Of a stretch of 33,281 nt of DNA, positions 1 through 7,989 are shown piece after piece (position 1 is the stretch's first letter; each line of letters opens with the position of its first letter). Origin of the DNA: Salipiger aestuarii (GTDB lineage Bacteria; Pseudomonadota; Alphaproteobacteria; Rhodobacterales; Rhodobacteraceae); assembly GCF_003259905.1 (NCBI RefSeq), contig NZ_QLMG01000045.1, positions 1 to 33,281 of the forward strand. Direction: 5' to 3'. The position numbers and the translations under genes are program-made. The notes below the pieces were generated by a model. The model made no database searches, was not told where the DNA came from, and was given only the letters and a program-made list of their open reading frames with translations.

Positions 1-288
1 CGGGGGCCGGCCGCCGCAACGACTGGGTATCCAAGTCGGGCGCCATCTTCACTGGCACGAAAAAAGGGCCGCTTGCGTTCGCGAGCTCGCCGTCCCGATA
101 CTGTCGCCGCCAGACGGTCAGCAGCGAACGGCAGATGCCATGCCGCCGCGCTGTCGCTGAGACCTGCCGATGTCCCCCAAGGCTTTCTCGACCACCCTGA
201 TCTTGTCGGCATCGCTCCAGTGCCGACGACGCGGCGCATCCTCGGTGGACAGGATCTCGATCCGGGGTGTGACCGTAAGGTCGACCAT
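1..288 (-). pseudogene. IS66-family accessory protein TnpA, frameshifted and cut by window edge
   Basis: Reading leftward from the ATG at 288, the product begins MVDLTVTPRIEILSTED, followed by an arginine-rich stretch and WSDADKIRVVEKALG. This is the usual start of the IS66 Orf1/TnpA helix-turn-helix protein. After about 41 codons the homology moves to another frame, where QVSATARRHGICRSLLTVW and RRQYRDGEL continue the family pattern up to VPVKMAPDLD near the window edge. A small indel at about 160-175 therefore breaks the gene. TnpA is an accessory protein of IS66 transposition. TnpB and TnpC would lie to the left, outside the window. The family call is from recognised motifs; I am confident that it is IS66 and that the frame is broken here. 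Confidence 0.8.
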
Positions 289-657
289 AACGCCGGACTT
301 ATCATCGCCTCCAACGCCCCGTCAGACGGCCCCCGCCGGAGGGATACTGTGTTTCCGCCGCGAATTGATTTGGACGGCAGCCGGTTGCAGAGTCAGACGT
401 CGCGGTGTGCATCATTTCCAGTTCTTCGTCCGATCGAGACCGGAGTGCTTTGAAGCATCCCTTCGATGCCGCCGCAGAAGCGCCCGACCGTGCGGTTGGT
501 CTGTGGTGATTTTGGCGCCAGTCGAATTCCCCCGCGTCTTTGTTGATGACGTCGCGCGCGCGCGCGGATACTCTGACCGAAGCCACATTCGGCGGTGCCG
601 GTTGCTGTCCAGGGCGCGTCTTTGCCGGATTGAAAGGTCCGAAAAAGGAAGATCGCC
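289..657. other. Spacer between IS66 tnpA remnant and gamma-glutamyltransferase; no gene recognised
   Basis: No reading frame here resembles a known protein. The part next to 288 (roughly 289-400) is probably the untranslated end of the IS66 element, but I could not place a terminal inverted repeat. The part from 600 to 657 holds the leader of the gamma-glutamyltransferase gene, with a ribosome binding site AAGGAAG at about 644-650. A run of alternating CG at about 550-565 is a simple sequence feature only. Confidence 0.5.
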
Positions 658-2337
658 ATGCGTTCCACAGCACATCCCCTGCCGTTTATCTGCCGCAAAT
701 CCCCCGCGCGGGGGGCGCAGGGCGTGGTGGTGACCAACCATCCTCTGGGCACGGTGGCGGGGCAGGAAATGCTGGCCTCGGGCGGCAATGCGGTCGATGC
801 GGCCGTCGCGGCGTTGCTGGCGCTGACGGTGGTCGAGCCGATGATGGTGGGAATTGCGGGGGGCGGGGTGTCGCATCTGCGCCTGCCGGACGGGTCGCAC
901 ACCGTCTATGACTGCCTGTCGCAAGCCGGCGCCGCGGCGCGGCCCGACATGTATGCGCCGATGTCCGACGATCTGCACGGGTACATGGAAACCGTCGGGC
1001 GGCGTAACCTTGTCGGCGCGGGCGCCGTGGCGGTGCCGGGCAACCTGCGCGGCTGGTGTGCGATGCACGCCGCCCACGGCGCGCTGCCCTTTGCCGATGT
1101 CATTGCCCCGGCGATCCGGCTGGCCGAGCGCGGGTTCGCGGTGACGCCCTACCTGTCGTCCAACATCGGCCGGCACGCCGAAGACCTTTTGCAAGATGCT
1201 GAAATCGCGTCTATCTTCATGCCAGGTGGAACCCCCGCCGCCGCCGGGCACCGGCTGGTACAGGGCGATTACGCGCAAAGCCTGCGCCTGATCGCGACCC
1301 AGGGGGCCGAGGCGCTGCACGGCGGTGCCCTGGGGCGCGCGCTGGTGGATCGGCTGGGCGCTGCCGGGTCGGTGTCGATGGACGACCTGCAAAACTATGC
1401 GGCGCGCGAGCGCGAGGCGATCTTTGCCAGCTACCGCGGGCACCAGATCGTCGGCCCGCCGCCGCCCGCCTCATCGGGGGTGCATGTGGCGCAGATGCTC
1501 AACATGCTGGAAAGCCATGACATGGCGGGGATGGGGTTTGACAGCCCCGACCGGCTGCACCTGCTGGCCGAGGTCATCCGCATCGCGTTCGAAGACCGGC
1601 GCGCCGCGTCCGGCGACCCGGATTTTGTCGACATCCCCGTCGACAAGCTGATTTCCAAGGCCTACGCGCAGGCCAGCCAGGCGCGGATGCGTGCCGCGGG
1701 GGGGGCGGGCGCGGTGCCGCCGGGCCATGAAAGCCGGAACACCACGCATATCACCGTGGCTGACCGTGACGGGCGCATCGTGTCGGCCACCCACACCATC
1801 AACGGGCTGTTCGGTGCGCGGTTCGTGGTGCCGGGCACGGGGATCATCCCGAACAACTACATGTATAATTTCGACCCCCACCCCGGCAAGGCGCTGTCGG
1901 TTGCGCCGGGCAAGCGGGTGCCGACATCCATGGCGCCGATGATCGTGCTGAAGGACGGCGCGCCCTGTTTCGCGCTGGGGTTGCCGGGGGCGGTGCGGAT
2001 CTTTCCGTCGGCCATGCAGGCCATCGTCAACATGATAGATTTCGGGATGACCCCGCAGCAGGCGGTCGAGGCCCCGCGCATCTGGACCGAGGGCGCGCAT
2101 GTCGAGCTGGAGCCCGATTACGCCCACCACAAACCGGCGCTGGAGGCGATGGGCCATACGGTCACCCTCGTGCCCCATATCGGCGGGGGCATGAACATGA
2201 TCGCGTTTGCCCTGGAGGGCGGAGCGCCCGGCAGGCCCGGTGGCGAAATGATCGGCGCCGCGTGCTGGCGCGCCGATGGCACGGTGGCGGCGATGGGCGG
2301 CGGACTGGCCGCCGCCGGCGTCTCGTTTCACATCTGA
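658..2337 (+). CDS. ggt: Gamma-glutamyltransferase (Ntn hydrolase)
   Basis: 559 residues, the normal length for the family. Gamma-glutamyltransferases cleave gamma-glutamyl bonds of glutathione and related amides, and mature by self-cleavage before a threonine. The N-terminal signature is present (GGNAVDAAVAALLALTVVEP followed by a glycine run). The small-subunit start is NTTHITVADRDG, making Thr362 the predicted cleavage site and nucleophile. NGLFGARFVVPGTGIIPNN and KRVPTSMAPMIV match the substrate loop and oxyanion region, though the usual two serines are Thr-Ser here. There is no clear signal peptide, so a cytoplasmic enzyme is likely, unlike the periplasmic enterobacterial Ggt. The start is supported by AAGGAAG seven bases upstream. 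The gene stands alone, convergent with the reductase at 2360. Substrate is unknown: glutathione, gamma-glutamyl amines and cephalosporin-like amides are all possible. Confidence 0.9.
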   Translation: MRSTAHPLPFICRKSPARGAQGVVVTNHPLGTVAGQEMLASGGNAVDAAVAALLALTVVEPMMVGIAGGGVSHLRLPDGSHTVYDCLSQAGAAARPDMYAPMSDDLHGYMETVGRRNLVGAGAVAVPGNLRGWCAMHAAHGALPFADVIAPAIRLAERGFAVTPYLSSNIGRHAEDLLQDAEIASIFMPGGTPAAAGHRLVQGDYAQSLRLIATQGAEALHGGALGRALVDRLGAAGSVSMDDLQNYAAREREAIFASYRGHQIVGPPPPASSGVHVAQMLNMLESHDMAGMGFDSPDRLHLLAEVIRIAFEDRRAASGDPDFVDIPVDKLISKAYAQASQARMRAAGGAGAVPPGHESRNTTHITVADRDGRIVSATHTINGLFGARFVVPGTGIIPNNYMYNFDPHPGKALSVAPGKRVPTSMAPMIVLKDGAPCFALGLPGAVRIFPSAMQAIVNMIDFGMTPQQAVEAPRIWTEGAHVELEPDYAHHKPALEAMGHTVTLVPHIGGGMNMIAFALEGGAPGRPGGEMIGAACWRADGTVAAMGGGLAAAGVSFHI

Positions 2338-2359
2338 CGCGCCGGTACGGTCCACGGGG

Positions 2360-3292
2360 TCAGTAGCCGCGCGCCGCGTCGGCCACATCGGCGCAGGTGC
2401 CGGTCTCGTCGAAGGTTTTGAGGTTGGCGGCAATGATCTGCCCGCCGGTGTCCGCGTCGATCTGCGACGCCACATGCGGGGTCACGGTGATGCCGGGATG
2501 GTCCCAGAACGGGCTGTCGGCGGGCAGCGGTTCGACGTGGAACACATCCAGCGTCGCCTGCTTGATCTGGCCGCTGTCCAGCGCCGCGATCAGATCCGCA
2601 TCCACCAGATGCGGCCCGCGCGCGCAGTTGATGACGCAGGCTCCGGGCGCGAGCTTGCCGAACAGCCCGGCGTTCAGGATGCCGGCGGTCTGCTGGGTGA
2701 GCGGCAGCAGGTTCACCAGAATCTCGCAGCCGTCCAGAAACCTGTCCATGGTTTCGGGACCGGCAAAAGTGTCGACGCCGTCGATGTCCTTGGGCGATTT
2801 CGACCAGCCGCGCGTGGTAAAGCCAAGCGCCGACAGCGTCCGTGCCGCCGCCGAACCGAGATTGCCAAGCCCCATCACGCCGACCACCCGTCTGGGCGCC
2901 ACGGGCACCACGATGGCGTGCCAGTCCTTTTGCGCCTGCGCCTGAAGCTGGCGGGGCATGTCGCGGTGATGACGCAGCACATGCAGCGCCACATATTCGC
3001 GCATCCGCTGGGTGAGGTCATCGCCCACGGTGCGGATGATCGGCACGCCCCGGGGCAGTTTGTCGTCGGCCAGCACATGGTCGATGCCCGCGCCGATGGA
3101 CACCACGGCGCGCAGGTTGGGAAATTTGGCTAGGTCGCCGGGGCGCGGACGCCAGACGACGGCATAGCGCACCTCGGCCGGGTCGGTCACGGCGTCCAGC
3201 GCCTTGACCGTCCAGCCCGGCAGCAGGTCGGCCAGCATATCCACCCACCACTGGGTCTTGTCTTCGAGAGAGAGGTAGACGGCAACGGTCAT
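2360..3292 (-). CDS. Glyoxylate/hydroxypyruvate reductase A-like D-2-hydroxyacid dehydrogenase
   Basis: 310 residues from the ATG at 3292, which has AAGGA just upstream. The open frame continues further up, but that part is remnant of an unrelated transporter gene, so the shorter start is preferred. The protein has the D-2-hydroxyacid dehydrogenase fold: the dinucleotide motif GLGNLG at about 141-146 and the catalytic set Arg225 (NCARG), Glu254 (HVEPLP) and His273 (TPHVAS). The length, the WRPRPGDL segment near residue 50 and the SIGAGIDH motif fit the GhrA subgroup, which reduces glyoxylate or hydroxypyruvate with NAD(P)H in the cytoplasm. The exact keto acid cannot be told from sequence. 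It lies tail to tail with ggt, with 22 bases between the stops and no obvious terminator. Confidence 0.85.
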   Translation of the reverse strand: MTVAVYLSLEDKTQWWVDMLADLLPGWTVKALDAVTDPAEVRYAVVWRPRPGDLAKFPNLRAVVSIGAGIDHVLADDKLPRGVPIIRTVGDDLTQRMREYVALHVLRHHRDMPRQLQAQAQKDWHAIVVPVAPRRVVGVMGLGNLGSAAARTLSALGFTTRGWSKSPKDIDGVDTFAGPETMDRFLDGCEILVNLLPLTQQTAGILNAGLFGKLAPGACVINCARGPHLVDADLIAALDSGQIKQATLDVFHVEPLPADSPFWDHPGITVTPHVASQIDADTGGQIIAANLKTFDETGTCADVADAARGY

Positions 3293-3368
3293 ATCGGATC
3301 CTTGAGGAGTGCTGAGGACGTTCCTGTCATAGCCGATGTGCTGTGAACCTGAAACACTTGGAAGCCGT

Positions 3369-3673
3369 TTATTGGCTCGGCGAGTTCGGCAACCAGCGCC
3401 GGACAGGGCGTTGAAGAACGCCCGCCACGTCCGAGATCCCGGCAAAGATCATCGACGACAGGATGTCGACCTGCGCCAGACCCGCCCTCATGTGCCCGAC
3501 AAGCGCATTGGCAAAGACGAATATGCGTTCGGACGCGCCGGTGGCGGTCATCAGGTTGTCCGCCATGATGAAAACGGCACGGCGGTTGGCACCGTCGCCT
3601 TACCGATGGCGATCGAGACGGGCAGGCGCATCAGGATCAGCGCGATGACGGTGCCGGAAAGGACCCGGGCCAT
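3369..3673 (-). pseudogene. Decayed TRAP transporter large permease (DctM) fragment
   Basis: Two pieces in different frames match the N-terminal part of TRAP large permeases. The first, from the ATG at 3673, gives a membrane segment (GTVIALILMRLPVSIAIG). The second, from about 3566, reads LMTATGASERIFVFANALVG followed by a GLAQVDILSSMIFAG segment. Both are hallmarks of DctM. About fifty residues between them are missing, and homology stops about 60 codons into the second piece, so most of the roughly 430-residue protein is gone. It is the last gene of a decayed dctPQM set on the minus strand. It cannot be functional. Confidence 0.75.
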
Positions 3674-4210
3674 GGGCGATGCCTCGGAATGATGGCCGGT
3701 GACGTTTTCGGGCAGCGCCACCAGTACGGCCTTTGCCGAACATCGGCACCGACAGCGCAAGGCGTGGCAGGTAGAGACCCGCGGGCGGATCGCGCCGTCA
3801 CAGACGCCGTTCGACGTGGCGATGACCTTGGGCAGTTGCATTGGCAAAACCCCCGCGACCAGCAGCGTCGCGGCGTCCGGCACCACGCGCGCGATGACCA
3901 GGCCCGCCGCCCCATTCGTCCGTCGATGAAATCCAGCCGCACGACTTTCAGCCCGATATGCAGCGCGAAGAACCCGAAAAGGCTGAGCCAGATGAAGAAC
4001 ACCATCGTCCCCGGCCAGATCCGGTAGGGCGCAAGGCTGAGCGTGCGCAGCACGATGGTGGCCGTCGTCAGGCCCGGCATCGCCCGCAGGCACAGGTTGG
4101 ACACCCACGGAAACGCGCGGCCCAGGGTCCAGTTCCGCCGGTCCAGCCGGTTGAGGGCCCGCTGCAACGGATCGTCTGGCTGATCGTCGGCGGGTGTCAC
4201 CGGGTCGATG
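3674..4210 (-). pseudogene. Decayed small membrane subunit of TRAP transporter (DctQ-like)
   Basis: Reading leftward from about 4210, a frame with RRNWTLGRAFPWVSNLCLR, then PGTMVFFIWLSLFGFFALHI and LKVVRLDFIDGRMG looks like a small multi-helix membrane protein. The homology then jumps frame to VPDAATLLVAGVLPMQLPK. Its place between DctP and DctM remnants fits the DctQ subunit, which links binding protein and large permease in TRAP transporters. I rely on position and hydrophobicity more than on diagnostic residues, because DctQ proteins are poorly conserved. The frame change near 3920 and the degraded end near 3700 mark it as a pseudogene. Confidence 0.5.
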
Positions 4211-4640
4211 TGCGCGCGGTGTCGATGGTTTGCAGGAAACCTTGGGGACGGTCTGCGGATGCGGCCATGTCCTGATAACGGGCGCCCATTTTTTCGACCA
4301 GCGGCGATGTCGATTTCGGTACAGGTGGCGCCATCCGCGACCATGCGTCCGATGCTTTCGTGCGCAACCGACCAGCCCCGGACATCCTGCCGGCCTCTTC
4401 ATAGGCGTGCAGCAGCCCGCCGTGGCTGTCTGCGTCCAGCGCGTTCAGGGCGCTTTCGTTGACCATGAACCCGACCGATACGCTTCGGTTCGGGGCAGGG
4501 TGACGATCTTGGCGCCCAGCCTATCCCATGTGTCGATGGCGACCCGGTTTTCATGCATCCGCACCGCCGTATTCACCGGCACATTGGACCCGGTCGCACG
4601 GTAGGGCCCGCGCAGCACCAGCGTCGGGTCGCCGAGGTGG
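4197..4640 (-). pseudogene. Decayed TRAP solute-binding protein (DctP) fragment
   Basis: The C-terminal part of a DctP-type periplasmic binding protein is visible in two frames. The upstream piece reads GPYRATGSNVPVN, then VAIDTWDRLGAKIVTLPRTE. The downstream piece begins MVNESALNALDADS near 4466 and ends with KASDAWSRM and EKMGARYQDMAAS. DctP proteins bind C4-dicarboxylates or other organic acids for TRAP uptake. The N-terminal half, the signal peptide and the segment between the two pieces are missing, and the frame changes near 4480. The fragment is joined directly to a decayed ABC ATPase at about 4640, which points to a deletion that fused two transporter loci. Confidence 0.7.
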
Positions 4641-4900
4641 CGCGGGGCGGGATTCTGTGGGTCACCAGCGCGTCGGCGATCTGCGCGCCGATGCTGCGGC
4701 GCGGATCGAGCGCGCCGAACGGGTCGTGAAACACCATCGCCAACGGCTTCGGCTTTGGCGATGGTCAGGGTGATGTCTTGCGGCGCGCAGCGCCGCGCCC
4801 CCGTTCAGGCGCAGCGCGGCGGGCACCAACCCCGCCTGCGCCAGCGATGGCCAGACCCGCAGCAAGGGGGGCCAGGTCCATCGCCCCGCGGGTCTCGCGG
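4641..4900 (-). pseudogene. Decayed oligopeptide/dipeptide ABC transporter ATPase fragment
   Basis: A short piece on the minus strand reads DITLTIAKAEAV, then MVFHDPFGALDPRRSIGAQI and ADALVTHRI. This is the Q-loop region of a DppF/OppF-type ATPase, where QDPFGSLDPR is usual; here Gln is His. Walker A, the signature motif and Walker B are absent, so only about a fifth of the gene is left. A second piece at about 4800-4900 (LLRVWPSLAQAGLVPAALRL) may come from the preceding ATPase. It follows the DppC remnant in the order expected for a dppABCDF operon. Non-functional. Confidence 0.6.
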
Positions 4901-5250
4901 TTCATCGGGCGCAGGACGGGGTCGGCGACACCACGCCGGGCCCCAGAAACGGCTGCCCGCTTTCGATCACCGTGGCCGCGGACACCGCCAGCGACATCTG
5001 CAACAGCAGCGCCAGCAACAGCGGCGGCAGGCACAGGATGATTTCCACCGCGCGCCCGGTGAGCAATTCCACCACGCCGCGAAAAGACCCACCCAGCAGG
5101 CCCGGCGTCGTTCCCGTAAGGGCCCCGGAACCGCAAACCCCACGGCGATGAACAGCGATGCCCGCCCGCCCCGGATCAGCCGGGCCGGCACATCCCCCGG
5201 CCAAACCCGTCCTGCCCCAGCCAACGGGCGGCGGACGGCGCCGAAAAGCG
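4901..5250 (-). pseudogene. Decayed dipeptide-type ABC permease (DppC) fragment
   Basis: On the minus strand a DppC-like N-terminal motif appears as RWLGQDGFGRD, with a frame change to VPARLIRGGRASLFIAVGF. It is followed by FRGVVELLTGRAVEIILCLP and a PPLLLALLLQMSLAV helix, then QPFLGPGVVSPTPS, a remnant of the SLSFLGLGVxPPTPSWG motif. Between the last two pieces about 60 residues, including the ATPase-contact loop, are gone. DppC is one of two inner membrane subunits of peptide and nickel type ABC importers. Several frameshifts and the internal deletion make it a pseudogene. Confidence 0.7.
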
Positions 5251-5627
5251 GCCGGGGATGTTCATGGCGCGCGCGTTCTGCAACGACAACACCGGGGCCA
5301 GCCCCAGCACGGTCAACACGGAGATCCGCGCATTGCGCACCACATGGCGGCGCAGCACGATGCGCGCGGGCGGGCCCTTGGCGCGCGGTGCGCATATGGT
5401 CGCGTTGCAGCACCTCAAGCACCGAGGCGCGGCTCATGCGGGTGATGACCGCCAGCAGGGCGAGCGCCACGGTAGAGGCGGGCGAAAGCAGCGGTTGAAG
5501 ATATGCGCAGGGGTGCTTTGAAAAGGGCACGACCCCGCCGGCCGGCAACCAGCGCAATTCCTGCGCAAGGATCCGCACCCCACCGAACCAACCACGAACG
5601 CCGGCGTCGACAGCGCCGCCGACGCGC
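5251..5627 (-). pseudogene. Decayed dipeptide-type ABC permease (DppB), part downstream of the IS
   Basis: Immediately downstream of the IS481-type element, the minus strand reads ASAALSTPAFVVGSVGV, then AQELRWLPAGGVVPF and ALALLAVITRMSRASVLEVL. It continues QRDHMRTAR and PARIVLRRHVVRNARI, the cytoplasmic contact loop of DppB permeases. The first membrane helices should lie upstream, where the insertion element now sits, and the C-terminal helices are missing (the frame ends in MNIPGRF near 5260). The intact homologue at 10693-11643 shows what has been lost. The inserted element thus split an ABC permease gene, which has since gathered further deletions and frameshifts. Confidence 0.75.
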
Positions 5628-5643
5628 CTAGGTGTTTAGTCCC
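5628..5643 (+). repeat. Left terminal inverted repeat of IS481-type element
   Basis: Sixteen bases CTAGGTGTTTAGTCCC, matched 13 of 16 by the inverted right end. The transposase stop codon TAG on the minus strand is formed by its first three bases. Confidence 0.7.
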
Positions 5644-6591
5644 GGCATCTGGTGGAACGGATTCAGGATGAATCTGTCTGGCTCGGAAGTCGAGATCTTG
5701 CAGATGTATTCGTAGGGCGTGAGGCCGCCGAGTGTCTTGAGCCTGCGTGCGAAGTTGCAGGCCGCCATGAAGTCCGAGAGGGGCGTGCACAGTTGGTCGT
5801 GGCTGTCGTAATGGTATCGCTTCACCGTCGCTTCCTTGATCGTTCGGTTCATCCGCTCGACCTGGCCATTGGTCCACGGATGGTTTGGCTTGGTCAGCCG
5901 GTGCTCAATCCCATTCGCCTTGCAGATCATGTCGAAACGCATGGGCCGAGAATAAGCGGTGCTACCATTGCGAGGCTGCTCGGCGAACTGGATGCCGTTG
6001 TCCGTCAGAATCGTGTGGATGCGATAGGGGACAGCCTTGAGCAGACGCTCAAGGACCTCCCACGCTGTCTTGCGATCCGCCTTATCCACGAGTTGCGTGA
6101 CTACAAATTTGCTGGTTCGGTCCATGCCCACGAACAGATACAGCTTGCCCTCGGCGGTTTGAACCTCCGCGATGTCCATGTGAAAGAACCCGATGGGGTA
6201 GCGCTTGAAGCGCTGCCGCTTTGGTTTGTCCCCCTCGACGTCCGGCAGGCGCGAGATGCCGTGCCGCTGAAGGCCAGATGGAGCGCCGACCGTGTCAGAT
6301 GCGGAATCGATGGCTGAAGGGCATAGAGGCAATCGTCCAGCGGCAGCAGCGTGTGCCGTCGGAATGCGACGATCATTGCCTCCTCAGCTTCAGTGAGAAC
6401 GGTTGAACGCGGCTTCTTTGGACCGGTCTTCAGGCGCTCCACCGTCGCACGCTTACGCCACTTCGCGACGGTTTTGGGAGTGATGCCCAACTCCTTGCTC
6501 AGCTGCGCGAGCGAAGCTTGCGCTTCTCATCGTTGTGCTGCGCAAACGACTGCCAGCCAATGGATCGCTGTATCGCTGCTCTGACGGCGTG

Positions 6592-6641
6592 CGTGCCCTC
6601 TCGGCAGATTTGCCTTGCAAATCGCCTGCCGGGTAACAGTG
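6592..6641. repeat. 50-base palindrome-bearing insertion inside the transposase gene
   Basis: This segment interrupts the codons for SAT and HAVRAAIQRS, which are adjacent in the family pattern. Within it CGGCAGATTTGC (6602-6613) pairs with GCAAAT (6617-6622) and CTGCCG (6626-6631) across a three-base loop and a three-base bulge, forming a strong hairpin. It could be a small palindromic mobile repeat or the footprint of another element. A second, 40-base interruption lies at 6523-6562. The comparison sequence is my memory of the family, so exact edges may shift by a few bases. Confidence 0.5.
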
Positions 6642-6716
6642 CGTGGCGCTGCCGTGAAGAATTTGTCCCATAGTGCGTCCTTCCATTCATGAGAAAGGAT
6701 CGCACCATCAAACCTT

Positions 6717-6732
6717 GGGATCGAACACCTAG
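6717..6732 (-). repeat. Right terminal inverted repeat of IS481-type element
   Basis: Read on the minus strand this is CTAGGTGTTCGATCCC. It differs from the left end at three adjacent positions in the middle. The transposase start codon lies about 45 bases inside. Confidence 0.7.
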
Positions 6733-7385
6733 CGAAACCACCGCATCCGTCCCGCCATCCGCCCGGATCGCCCCATGGGGCCAAGCGGCACGCCGGTGGC
6801 GATCAGCGACGCCGCGATGGTCACCTCCAGCGTGCGGGTCGTCCATTCGGGCAGGTTCAGCGTGACACTGACGCCGATCATCGACAGGTAGGCCTGACAA
6901 ACCTCGGCGCGGGATGGGAGCATGCCGTATTGCGCGGTGGACAGCATGGCGCCGTCGAACCCGTCGGGATAGCCCGCTTCGGCGAGCAGGGCCCTGGCCA
7001 TTTCGGGGTCATGGGGCCACTCGCTGGCCAGACGGGGGCTGTAGAATTCCGACGCATCCGCGATGGCCAGATGTTCCGGCGGCAGCACCGCCTGCGGTTC
7101 GTCGGTCTTCATGACGACGGTCCTGTCGTCTGGGAGGCGGGCGATGTGATGCTGGCAAGCTGGCCCTGAAGACAGGCCGCCGCGTCGCGCGTTTGCGCCT
7201 CTCGCACGGTCCAGGCGACGTCTTGCGCGGTGAGGGGGGGCCGTCGCGCCCCAGCGCCTGGCGCAGCACGAATGTCCAGGTGCCGTCGTCCGCCACGTTC
7301 CAGCGTTCGGCCAGTTCGCCCTGCATCACGCCATGCCTGTCATGGCTCAGCAGGCCACGGTGGCACATCATCTTGACGGTGCCCG
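6733..7385 (-). pseudogene. Decayed peptide-type ABC solute-binding protein, ending in a permease scrap
   Basis: Reading leftward from about 7385, GLLSHDRHGVMQGELAERWN and VADDGTWTFVLRQ match the N-terminal third of family 5 solute-binding proteins (SBP_bac_5). After a frameshift, HLAIADASEFYSPRLASEWP, then MARALLAEAGYPDGFDGAML and AYLSMIGVSVTLNLPEWTTR match its later middle. The signal peptide and much of the middle are missing, as is the C-terminal third. Near 6830 the frame runs into LEVTIAASLIATGVPLG, which resembles the permease that would follow, so a deletion probably fused the two before the IS arrived. Such proteins capture peptides, nickel or glutathione in the periplasm. Non-functional. 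Confidence 0.7.
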
Positions 7386-7389
7386 CCGC

Positions 7390-7989
7390 CGTGCCGTTCG
7401 GTCAGCCGGGCCCTTTGCACAAGGCCGGTGGCGTTGACGCCGAAGGTGACGCACAGGATGCGTTCGCCGGCCACCGCAAAGCCGTGCATGCGTTCATACG
7501 CTCGGGTGAACCCCCGGCGCACCGTGCCCATGCCGTGGCCATGCCCGGCATATCGGCCACCTTGCCAACGGCATCGACCGCCAGCCCCGATGCAGTTTCA
7601 TGCGCCCGTCAGGGATGTCGGCGGGGGTTGCGCAGCTGCGGCACCATGTTGGTGACGGTGGGCTTGGTCGCGCCGCGCCCGTAGCACGCCGGGCCGGGAT
7701 CGGCGCCGGCACTTTCGGGCCCGACCTTGACCAAGCCTCCGCTGTCGATCCGCGCGATCGACCCGGGGCCCGCGCCGGCGGGACGAATGCCGCGCACCGA
7801 CGTTTGCGCCGCGACCTCGCTCCGCACGACGCCGACGCTGGATTGCGTCAGGTGCGGCGCCACCGGCAGACCCGGATCCGACAGGCGCGGGGTCGGCCGG
7901 CTGATATGGCGGTGCATGATCGGGCCGGGACAGGCGTTGACCATGGCGGTCGACAGCCGTTCGAACTCGCGAAACCCGAGGGCGATCAT
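7390..7989 (-). pseudogene. Shortened hydantoinase/oxoprolinase A family gene (HyuA)
   Basis: The upstream part reads REFERLSTAMVNACPGPIM, then TQSSVGVVRSEVAAQTSVR, ARIDSGGLVKVGPESAGADP and GPACYGRGATKPTVT. This is the central region of the ATP-dependent N-methylhydantoinase/5-oxoprolinase A subunit. A second piece in other frames (DGRMKLHRG, FTRAYERMHGFAVAGERILC) comes from the C-terminal domain. The family is about 680 residues; here roughly 200 remain, with both the N-terminal region and a central segment missing. The family hydrolyses hydantoins or 5-oxoproline. It probably stood at the head of the decayed ABC operon, so that transporter may have served a cyclic amide or peptide. Confidence 0.75.

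Larger units (their letters stand above)
5628..6671 (-). pseudogene. IS481-family transposase, broken by frameshifts and two insertions
   Basis: The start is MGQILHGSAT at 6671. The DDE integrase core is well preserved in the 3' part: IGFFHMDIAEVQTAEGKLYL carries the first Asp, HTILTDNGIQFAEQP the second, and NGQVERMNRTIKEATVKRYH the Glu. GLTPYEYICK and RFILNPFHQMPGLNT form the end. The helix-turn-helix part LGITPKTVAKWRKRATVE lies in a different frame. Three lesions are visible: a 50-base insertion at 6592-6641, a 40-base insertion at 6523-6562, and a one-base loss near 6280, where the expected SALHRCLQRHG has become SALHLAFSG. An intact copy would be about 320 residues. No active transposase can be made from this copy. 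Confidence 0.85.
5628..6732 (-). mobile_element. IS481-family insertion sequence, degenerate
   Basis: An element of about 1.1 kb is bounded by imperfect terminal inverted repeats. The left end at 5628 reads CTAGGTGTTTAGTCCC, and the right end read inward from 6732 is CTAGGTGTTCGATCCC (13 of 16 identical). It carries one transposase gene on the minus strand whose stop codon lies in the left repeat. It lies within the remnant of a dppB-like permease, with permease sequence to the left and mixed permease/binding-protein sequence to the right. No target duplication is clear. Element ends are inferred from the repeats and the change of homology. Confidence 0.8.

Noticed and set aside
550-565. Alternating CG run as a possible Z-DNA or regulatory element
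   Set aside because: Short CG runs are frequent in this GC-rich sequence, and nothing around it supports a role.
412-1443. Long minus-strand open frame of 343 codons
   Set aside because: It is a shadow of the gamma-glutamyltransferase gene: its composition is rich in Arg, His and Gln and no domain is visible, while the plus frame carries all family motifs.
2360-3445. Extended start for the GhrA-like reductase
   Set aside because: The extra 51 residues come from the TRAP remnant region; the ATG at 3292 has a ribosome site and matches the family start.
5652-6317. Plus-strand frame of 221 codons opposite the IS481 transposase
   Set aside because: It is the reverse complement of the conserved DDE core and has no independent motif.
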